16,861 bases of DNA from a bacterium UBP8_UBA817. Lineage in GTDB: Bacteria > Margulisbacteria > Marinamargulisbacteria > UBA817. Of the stretch, positions 7,341-14,124 are shown piece by piece. Numbering within the stretch: the stretch's first letter is position 1; each line of letters opens with the position of its first letter. Made by a program: the position numbers and the translations under genes. A model generated the notes under the pieces. It was not told the origin of the DNA. It did no database searches and saw only the letters and a program-made list of their open reading frames with translations. The DNA lies in contig DBHX01000012.1 in NCBI GenBank assembly GCA_002296285.1, positions 259 through 17,119 on the forward strand, written 5' to 3'.

Positions 7341-10300
7341 ATTGTCGCTTCTGATGCACCTGAAGGGCTTTTTGTATGGCGTTGGACGACACCCGTTTTT
7401 GGCTTTTCAGATTTAATTTCCGTCGTTTTTTATGCACCAGCAAAGCTTGCTCGGATGTGGTTCGCAATTGATCATTAAACAATGTGTTCTTGGCTTTTTT
7501 AGGTTCGTAAGAAGATAAATAATAGGCATTAATTTTTTCAGCCAACGCAATGCTATCTTTCAAAGGCTTGGGCTCTTTTTTTTGTTCATTTAAAAACTGA
7601 TTCACCTCTTTTTTTAATTCATGCAATTGATTGGCCCGATCCAGAGACGTTGATTCAGCATCAAACAATGTGTATGCCAATGATTTAGCTACGGGGACAA
7701 CTTCCGACAAGGCCGATTCATTCTTAAGCTCTAAGTCTTGAGCAATGGGATCAAGCGTTTCTTGCTTTTCAGCCAAAATATCATTAATCAATTCCTGCAA
7801 TAAATCAATCTTAGACACTTGATTTTGCATGTCTTTCTTTTGTTTTCTTTGCCGTCTTTGTTCTTCAATCTGTTCTTCTAAGGCACTCTTTTGAGCCGAT
7901 TTATTTTGAGGCACATCTTTTGAAACCAGGGTCAGATGGTCCATCCGGTACAACCCATCCGCATGGTTAGGAATATCGATCTCAATATTTTCATATGGTT
8001 TTTTTCCAAATGTAAGAATGTATGTTCCCGGCTTTAAATTTGGAACTTGAAAAATTCCAGATCGGGACGTAATGAGTTTTTCATTAACAGACGAATCATT
8101 GGGTGATGTAACATACCCTCTTAAATACCGTGCCGCCTTTTTATTCGGCCGTAAGAGCTTCCCCATTAACATAACCGATGGAGTCACATGCAATTCAACT
8201 AAATAGGCGTTGAAATTGACTGGCCGAAAAGAGTGTAAGCGGTCAATTTCAGCTCCCACAGATAAATCAGGAACATCAATTAAGACATCTGTAATCACAC
8301 GATCACGTAATGATGGGAGCACCGTAGCGCCAAGCCAATCGATTTTTCGCCCCTCTTCTCCAACATAAATGGTTCGACCTTTTAACGACTCATCGGCAGA
8401 AAATAATGCAAAACTTTCCTGTATGGGGGTTGATATTGCAAAATGATTATCGGCATAAACAAATGCTGATTCTGCACTTAAGGAAAGGACACTGGTTGGC
8501 GCCCCGCCAATTTGACGTGACAAATAAGATATATTTGAATTGAACCTTTGATTATTTAAAATATAGCCAAACTGCTGATCTTGTTGAAGCTCTGTATTCA
8601 CAAAACTAAAACTCCCGCTATGAGGACCATATCGCAATGACGTTCCAAGGCTTTTCTTTTCTAAAGAATGATGAAATGTCGTGGAGGTATTCAATTGATT
8701 ATCTAAGAAATCCTTTTGATAGGTCGAATCAATTTGAACATCCTTTGTTCCAACCGTTTGCTTCGACATGGCCGATACCCCCAACCCATCCAAACCGGAC
8801 CATGACACTTTAAAGGTAAAAAGTTTTGGTTCAATTACTTCCTGTCCAACACTTTGCTGATACGATGTCGATACACCAAATCCAAATGGCAGCTTCCGTT
8901 GAAAAATAGCCGTATACTGCTGAACGTCGCCATCATTAACTCCCATTAATGATGTGGTTTCAGAGTATTGAAACGTCCCAGAAAATAGATGCAATAATTG
9001 ATACGAAACACTGGCTGACGCCGTAAATAATAAATTCTCATGAAGCACTGGACGGGGAGCCCCAAAGGATAAAAAACGTGGGGTTCTAACCGTTCCAGAA
9101 ACCCCAAAACTCATCAATTTAACCCATTGGTTGGGCGATGAATAAATGGGATACGTCATAAATGAGGCTTTGGAAAAACCACCCAACCGAGCAACCCCCT
9201 TTGTCCTTTTTAAGGCATTATTCATAAATATGGGGCCAAAAGGAGACGACATGTAAATCTCATGCCCCAATAAAACGTGCGCATTGTTAAATTGGGTGTA
9301 CCCTGTGGCTGTAATAAAGTTGTTCAGCCCTTTTTTCACATACAATGAATGACTAAATGCATCTTGAAGCACTGGTGAAAATCCCTCCCATGACATGGGG
9401 TATCCCATGGAATAATTCCATTCAAAATATGACGGATCATACAGAACAGGATCCACAGAAAAAGGAAACACATATTCTGTCTTCACAACCTTTTGAGGGG
9501 GTGGCAAATCTTCAGATAATACTTGCCCTTTTCGTGGAAGTTTATCAGACATCAACCATTCACTCGAATTTTTTCTCACTTGATGAAGACGAATGGCTTG
9601 GTCCATGTACGTCTCACCATCGCCAGGCCGAGTTTGATAGATCGCCCCTTGATCGATGGGATTGTACTGCCCATCACCAACATACATATCTTTTTTTGGT
9701 GAGGCTACATCATAGTTTGTGATTTTAACTATTTTAATAACATTAAACCCTGTTCTCAGCGGAAATCCACGAAGGTCATAAACCCCTCCCGATAATTCAA
9801 TGGTTTTAATTTTTTGATAATTCACATAAATTTCAACAACGCTATCTTTATCTAAATCAATGGTATGTGAAAATTGAGGACTAAACGACCCAATGGAGTT
9901 TAGTACAGGACCCGCCGTATACCCAATGCCCATCAGTGAAATGGATGACTGAGACCCCTTAACCAATGGATTAACCTGACCCAATGTCCAACGTTCGTTT
10001 TTATCACCCAAATCTTTTTGAATATTCAAATTGGCTAGATTTATTTTTTGAGTCGCCGACATATCCACCGAACCAGCATAATTCAACGAATAGGCCCCAG
10101 TTTTTGAAATCCCATAAAATGAGCCCATCGGGGATTCCATGCCAGACGTTTGTTCAGCATCTGATGATTGAATAAAACTCGTGGATAACGAATAGTTTAA
10201 ATACGCACTCAAATTGGCGGGGTCTCGAAGCAAGCCCATTGACCCAGAAGAGATAGGCTCTGGCTCCCCCATGATGTAGTACACAATTTTTTTACGATAT

Positions 10301-10782
10301 TCTGCCGGAACTTCGACAAACACCTTGAATCCTCGACGATCAATAACCATTTTATATCCCAACTGATTAATATCTTCTGCACTTAACATGCCATTTTCAT
10401 CAATTTTAAACGTTAAATCGCGCACCGTCCCTGGCTTTTGTGTTTCATATAAATATTTGAGTAACGTATAAGAAAAAATCTTATAGTCACTGCCAACACT
10501 TGGCACCAATACCTGTAAATTATCCACCACAAATTCGCCATCAACAATTAATGCCATTTGTTGCGTAAAATACTGTTTTTCAGGAATGCGTCCAAACACC
10601 TGTTTAAAAATATCATCATATGATTTTGACGGCATGACATTGACTTGAAGTAATGCAATAAAAACCAGTGGGATCAATAACCTCATTTGACGCAAAAGTG
10701 CCCGAAAATAGACCTGTCGGAAATAAAAGAATACCCGCTGAATTAAATGGCGCCCCCCTCCCCAATGGAAGTATGATATCAT
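7333..10782 (-). CDS. Fimbrial outer-membrane usher protein with charged C-terminal extension
   Basis: Ushers form the outer-membrane pore through which chaperone-bound pilins are assembled and secreted. The open frame gives 1149 residues, but a better start is probably Met33 (position 10686), which opens a normal signal peptide MRLLIPLVFIALLQ. Visible domains: an N-terminal periplasmic domain (about 70-165), beta-barrel and plug region (about 190-790, with LDKDSVVEIYVNYQKIKT and GVYDLRGFPLRTGFNVI typical of the plug edge), a C-terminal middle domain (about 785-850), and a small beta-sandwich (about 885-945, GYVTSPNDSSV...GIFQVPNLKPGTYIL). Residues 955-1149 are an additional K/E/Q-rich, partly coiled-coil extension ending in a very basic tail. 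Typical ushers are about 830-870 residues. I find no cysteine anywhere, whereas classical PapC/FimD ushers have a C-terminal disulfide. It follows the pilin-like gene, with a terminator between them. No chaperone gene is adjacent. Confidence 0.85.
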   Translation of the reverse strand: MISYFHWGGGRHLIQRVFFYFRQVYFRALLRQMRLLIPLVFIALLQVNVMPSKSYDDIFKQVFGRIPEKQYFTQQMALIVDGEFVVDNLQVLVPSVGSDYKIFSYTLLKYLYETQKPGTVRDLTFKIDENGMLSAEDINQLGYKMVIDRRGFKVFVEVPAEYRKKIVYYIMGEPEPISSGSMGLLRDPANLSAYLNYSLSTSFIQSSDAEQTSGMESPMGSFYGISKTGAYSLNYAGSVDMSATQKINLANLNIQKDLGDKNERWTLGQVNPLVKGSQSSISLMGIGYTAGPVLNSIGSFSPQFSHTIDLDKDSVVEIYVNYQKIKTIELSGGVYDLRGFPLRTGFNVIKIVKITNYDVASPKKDMYVGDGQYNPIDQGAIYQTRPGDGETYMDQAIRLHQVRKNSSEWLMSDKLPRKGQVLSEDLPPPQKVVKTEYVFPFSVDPVLYDPSYFEWNYSMGYPMSWEGFSPVLQDAFSHSLYVKKGLNNFITATGYTQFNNAHVLLGHEIYMSSPFGPIFMNNALKRTKGVARLGGFSKASFMTYPIYSSPNQWVKLMSFGVSGTVRTPRFLSFGAPRPVLHENLLFTASASVSYQLLHLFSGTFQYSETTSLMGVNDGDVQQYTAIFQRKLPFGFGVSTSYQQSVGQEVIEPKLFTFKVSWSGLDGLGVSAMSKQTVGTKDVQIDSTYQKDFLDNQLNTSTTFHHSLEKKSLGTSLRYGPHSGSFSFVNTELQQDQQFGYILNNQRFNSNISYLSRQIGGAPTSVLSLSAESAFVYADNHFAISTPIQESFALFSADESLKGRTIYVGEEGRKIDWLGATVLPSLRDRVITDVLIDVPDLSVGAEIDRLHSFRPVNFNAYLVELHVTPSVMLMGKLLRPNKKAARYLRGYVTSPNDSSVNEKLITSRSGIFQVPNLKPGTYILTFGKKPYENIEIDIPNHADGLYRMDHLTLVSKDVPQNKSAQKSALEEQIEEQRRQRKQKKDMQNQVSKIDLLQELINDILAEKQETLDPIAQDLELKNESALSEVVPVAKSLAYTLFDAESTSLDRANQLHELKKEVNQFLNEQKKEPKPLKDSIALAEKINAYYLSSYEPKKAKNTLFNDQLRTTSEQALLVHKKRRKLNLKSQKRVSSNAIQKALQVHQKRQSN

Positions 10783-10807
10783 TGCTTAATTTATCGATTA
10801 ATTCAAA

Positions 10808-10846
10808 CAAAAAATAAGAAAAAACGTCACGATTGATCGTGCCGTT
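10808..10846 (-). terminator. Rho-independent terminator between pilin-like gene and usher
   Basis: On the minus strand the stem CACGA-TCAA-TCGTG (10828-10841) is extended by ACG/CGT pairs around one mismatch and is followed by TTTTTTCTTATTTTTTG. It starts 28 bases after the pilin-like stop and ends 25 bases before the first possible usher ATG. Partial read-through would give more pilin than usher, a pattern known from fimbrial operons. Alternatively the usher has its own promoter, but I see no convincing one. Confidence 0.7.
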
Positions 10847-10873
10847 AAAAAAAATAATGAATAAAAATTCGAT

Positions 10874-11488
10874 TTAATTATCGGAAATGGACACCACAAT
10901 GGTATCGGTAAAATCGCCATGAAACAGTTGAAGGTCAGATGCTTGGGTTAAACAAACATTAAAGACACCTGAACGTGTTGCTTTTGACACTTCATTAAAG
11001 GAAATATCCGAACCTGAAGCTGTTGAAATTTCAAATTTTGAAGCACTTTCTCCAGGGGATGTGCAATCCGTCACCAATTCCGAGGGACGTGAAGTATGCC
11101 CATATTCAACAGTATTGGTATTTTCTCCCAATAACAATTCATAACGTGTGGATGGTTTTTGACCTTCATTCGGCGTTACAGAGGTATCATCCCCTGCGGA
11201 TGAATGAATCATGTAGCCGAAATTATCACCGGTGCCATACGTTATCCCATTTTCACTCTGAAATTTTAAGGTATACCCATCATCATCATTATTATCTATG
11301 GTTAATGTAATGATATGAATATTATTATGCTCAACGGTTCGAATATCACCCAAAGCATTGGCTTCTGCAAGTTCAATATTAATCAATTGTGCAACGTTTG
11401 CACTTGTTACCGCCGAATCTGATGTTCCGGCATACGCCAAACCAACAAAACACAGCATGAAACAACAAATTAACCACAATTTTCTCAT
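10874..11488 (-). CDS. Secreted pilin-like protein, candidate fimbrial subunit
   Basis: The 204-residue protein begins with a clear signal peptide (MRKLWLICCFMLCFVGLAYA, cleavage after residue 20). The mature part is Asp/Ser/Thr-rich and likely all-beta, with two cysteines (C142 and C179) that could form one disulfide. It ends with GDFTDTIVVSISDN, which resembles the last strand of pilus and spore-coat-U-like subunits. The cysteines in the signal peptide are not in a lipobox, so it is not a lipoprotein. A strong Shine-Dalgarno (AGGGGG, 11498-11503) lies 9 bases before the ATG, consistent with high expression. The gene sits directly upstream of the usher and has its own terminator. I do not recognise a named family; the pilin role rests on context, signal peptide and C-terminal motif. 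Confidence 0.65.
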   Translation of the reverse strand: MRKLWLICCFMLCFVGLAYAGTSDSAVTSANVAQLINIELAEANALGDIRTVEHNNIHIITLTIDNNDDDGYTLKFQSENGITYGTGDNFGYMIHSSAGDDTSVTPNEGQKPSTRYELLLGENTNTVEYGHTSRPSELVTDCTSPGESASKFEISTASGSDISFNEVSKATRSGVFNVCLTQASDLQLFHGDFTDTIVVSISDN

Positions 11489-11572
11489 TTTTGTGAACCC
11501 CCTAAAGTTTAATACGATTCTACTAGGTTATACCCATTTATTAAAAAAACATTTATGGAAAATTATTGATAT

Positions 11573-12619
11573 TTAAATAAATGGAAGCTCAACCACGTGA
11601 GCCTGAAATTCGCGAGATCGAATCACAACCGTGACCGACTGACCCACTTGAATTGTATTGGGAACCATGGCAATCGCAATTGGAGCGTCCAGCACCGGCG
11701 AAAATGTTCCTGAAGTTATAATCCCGCCTTCCTTAATCTCATTTCCCTGACGTGGCAAACATCGCTCAGAAAATCGAAGCCCAACCGTTATCGTGTCCGT
11801 ATCAACCTTTTTGGCTTCGAGCGCATCTTCCCCAATAAACCCGGTTTGCCATTTCAATACCCATTGATAGCGTGTTTGAAGGGGCGTTAATGTTTCGTTT
11901 AGCTCATGCCCATAAAGTGGCAATCCAGATTCAATGCGCAAACTATCTCTCGCAGCTAAACCACACGGCGAAATCCCAGCATCCAAACACCGCTGCCAAA
12001 CATCTGGCAACACATCATTTCCAACCGATAATTCAATGCCATCCTCCCCCGTATAACCAGTTCTCATCACCAAAACAGACTGCCCTGAAAAAGAAATAAC
12101 CTGACTCTGAAATCGCCCCAATGCCTCCCAATCAATATCAAAAAGATTCTGCACCGTTTCTTTCGCTTTGGGGCCTTGAATCGCAATTAAACCACTGGTA
12201 TCAAATCTGGCATCAAACTCAACACTCCCTAACCCATTCTCTGAAAACCAATCCATAATTTTATCTTTGTTGGCGGCATTAATGATCATAAAATACGCAT
12301 CCAACTCATCATTGTAACCCACCATCACATCATCCAAAATGCCCCCATCATGATTCAAAATCATGGTATACACAATTTTATTGGGTTGAGTTTTTGCAAT
12401 ATCATTGGTGCACACTTTTTGCAAAAAGGCCGCGGCATTTGGGCCACGAAAAATCACCAATCCCATGTGCGAGATATCGAACATTCCAACCGACTGGCGA
12501 ACTGAAAAGTGCTCTTCCTTGGCATTGTTATACCAAACTGGCATTTCATACCCTGCAAAATCAACCAGTTTTGCGCCTAAGGATTCATGCGACTTGTAAA
12601 GTGCGGTTTTCTTTAACAT
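11573..12619 (-). CDS. gcvT: Aminomethyltransferase, glycine cleavage system T protein
   Basis: GcvT moves the methylene carbon from the aminomethyl-lipoyl arm of GcvH to tetrahydrofolate, releasing ammonia, in glycine breakdown. The 348-residue sequence starts with the family N terminus MLKKTALYKSHESLGAKLVD and continues with FAGYEMPVWY (21-30), FDISHMG (47-53), GGILDDVMV (92-100, containing the catalytic aspartate), YTGEDGIEL (189-197) and GLAARDSLRIESGLPLYGHEL (220-240, which I split as GLAARDSLRI and ESGLPLYGHEL). It is slightly shorter than the usual 360-370 but complete. GGAGA (12626-12630) lies 6 bases before the ATG, inside the end of the preceding dus gene; the two genes overlap by 35 bases, implying translational coupling. 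gcvH and gcvP are not in this window. A folate-dependent relative such as YgfZ is unlikely given the T-protein motifs. Confidence 0.94.
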   Translation of the reverse strand: MLKKTALYKSHESLGAKLVDFAGYEMPVWYNNAKEEHFSVRQSVGMFDISHMGLVIFRGPNAAAFLQKVCTNDIAKTQPNKIVYTMILNHDGGILDDVMVGYNDELDAYFMIINAANKDKIMDWFSENGLGSVEFDARFDTSGLIAIQGPKAKETVQNLFDIDWEALGRFQSQVISFSGQSVLVMRTGYTGEDGIELSVGNDVLPDVWQRCLDAGISPCGLAARDSLRIESGLPLYGHELNETLTPLQTRYQWVLKWQTGFIGEDALEAKKVDTDTITVGLRFSERCLPRQGNEIKEGGIITSGTFSPVLDAPIAIAMVPNTIQVGQSVTVVIRSREFQAHVVELPFI

Positions 12620-13556
12620 TATTTATCTCCATTTCTGCAATCTCTTGCAATAATTGTTCAATCTCTATATATGACTCTACCGTAGATAGGGATTTTTTAA
12701 AGGGCTTTACACCACGAACCCCTTTGACGTAGGCCAACAAATGCTTTCGAATTTCACGGGTCCCCACCCGATCCCCCTTGTGTTCAATTAAATATTTGGC
12801 ATGGTTTAAAATCACGGGCAATCGATCTTTAAACCGTTGCGGTTTTTGACCAGTGAATATCCACGGGTTTCCAAAGGTCGCCTGACCAATATAAAACCCA
12901 TCCAACAACGAGCAATACCGCTCACCATCTGCCAAGGATTCAATCCCCCCATTCCCAATCACAGGGATATTTAAGGCATCTTTTAATGCATACACTTGTT
13001 CATATTGTGGCGCCACCTTATAGGGTTCCTGGTAGGTTCGAGCATGAATGCAAATCATATCCGCACCCGCATTTTGAACAGCTTGACCAAAATCCACCAA
13101 GTCATCCCCATTGGACCACCCCAATCGGGTTTTGACCGATACAGGCAAATCCGTCGCATTGGCCACCGCTTCAACCAATTGACAAGCAAGTTTAGGGTTC
13201 TTACGCAACGCCACCCCATGCTCAGATTTGACCACCTTTTTCGATGGACACCCCATATTTAAATCAATTCCAGAAAACCCCATATCCTCACAAACCTTTG
13301 TTGCCGTCACAAACGTTTCAACATTTTTACCAAAAATTTGAGCAATCACAGGTTGTTCACTGGGATCAAAATAGAGCTTTCGCTTTAATTTTTCCGCAGA
13401 AAAATGCAGACCATCGGCCGACGTAAATTCGGTGACCGTCACGATATTGGGATTGACTTCTTTGCAAATCCGACGAAACGCCGAATCGGAATACCCATCC
13501 ATCGGTGCCAACCCAATAATGGGTCGTGGCAATTCCTGCCAAAACTGCTTATTCAT
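12585..13556 (-). CDS. tRNA-dihydrouridine synthase (Dus family)
   Basis: Dus enzymes reduce uridines in the tRNA D-loop and elsewhere using FMN and NADPH. The 323-residue protein has the FMN-binding TIM-barrel start IIGLAPMDGYSDSAFRRI (13-30), DLNMGCPSKKVVKSEHGVAL (98-117) with the catalytic cysteine C103, VKTRLG (141-146), HART (171-174), GNGGI (201-205) and FYIGQATFGNPWIF (221-234), followed by a helical C-terminal domain. The usual MGCPxxKVxxxGxGAxL motif is varied (SEHGVAL). AAGGTGA (13561-13567) is a good Shine-Dalgarno 4 bases before the ATG. The gene leads a two-gene unit with gcvT. Which Dus subgroup (A, B or C) it belongs to is not decided, so no symbol is given. Confidence 0.92.
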   Translation of the reverse strand: MNKQFWQELPRPIIGLAPMDGYSDSAFRRICKEVNPNIVTVTEFTSADGLHFSAEKLKRKLYFDPSEQPVIAQIFGKNVETFVTATKVCEDMGFSGIDLNMGCPSKKVVKSEHGVALRKNPKLACQLVEAVANATDLPVSVKTRLGWSNGDDLVDFGQAVQNAGADMICIHARTYQEPYKVAPQYEQVYALKDALNIPVIGNGGIESLADGERYCSLLDGFYIGQATFGNPWIFTGQKPQRFKDRLPVILNHAKYLIEHKGDRVGTREIRKHLLAYVKGVRGVKPFKKSLSTVESYIEIEQLLQEIAEMEINNVKENRTLQVA

Positions 13557-13588
13557 TCAATCACCTTAACAAATGAGGCTAACATTGG

Positions 13589-14039
13589 CTAGACAATAGA
13601 ACGCAACAAGCGAATCGTGTCAATACAATAAAGAACTGGAAAAAAATTAGTGTTTAATGGAAGGTTTGAGAGAATAGACTTTGAATCATATTCAATACAA
13701 AAACCTTTGTGATTACTCGCATAGTGAGCCCACATCAAATGATCTTTTGGTGATTCAAAAAAACAAGCAATTATAAACATATCTTGATGTTTTTCTAATG
13801 TTGTTTTATATGAACCATATCTTACATACTTAGCTAATGGGTCATCAGGATGGTTCATAATCCGATTAAAAGCTTTCGCCAATTTTTTTTATCTAGCTCA
13901 GATAAAAATTTGGGTTTTTTTTAAACTTTTAAGTTCGTATTCAAAATCTTTTGCATATGCAGATTCAAATGGATCATTAAAACTCTTACAACTTGTGTTT
14001 CCTTACTTGCTCACTTAAATCCATATCTAAAAATGCCAT
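13589..14039 (-). pseudogene. Decayed DUF2971-family gene
   Basis: The longest remaining open piece (13589-13882, 97 residues from a TTG) contains ACFFESPKDHLMWAHYA and NHKGFCIEYD, the hallmark of DUF2971 proteins, whose function is unknown. Upstream in the same frame is CKSFNDPFESAYAKDFEYE, matching the family's SFNDPF motif, but two stops lie between the pieces. A third frame fills the gap (PKFLSELDKK), entered and left at two runs of eight A, so two opposite one-base indels would restore reading. Further upstream, GGAGG (14046-14050) precedes an ATG at 14039 whose frame stops after 17 codons. The usual N-terminal segment before SFNDPF is missing and the C terminus ends soon after FFPVLYC, far short of the usual 200-300 residues. 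Most likely a degraded remnant; homopolymer sequencing errors could explain the two A-tract shifts but not the missing ends. Confidence 0.72.
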
Positions 14040-14124
14040 TTGATTCCTCCGTATAAGTTTCATGCCCTGATTATAAAAGAAATTTTTAGCCCGATCTCTC
14101 TGCTTTTCTTATTTTTTTACTATT

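Noticed and set aside
9357..9722. 121-residue plus-strand frame inside the usher region
   Set aside because: It is antisense to well-supported usher barrel sequence and has no recognisable domain or start signal.
11426..11488. Lipoprotein signal in the pilin-like protein because of several N-terminal cysteines
   Set aside because: The cysteines lie inside the hydrophobic core at residues 8, 9 and 13, with no lipobox cysteine at the cleavage site; AYA before G fits ordinary signal peptidase.
13589..13882. 97-residue frame as an intact small gene
   Set aside because: Its TTG start lacks a ribosome binding site, it begins in the middle of a DUF2971 domain and further family sequence continues upstream in the same frame beyond stops.
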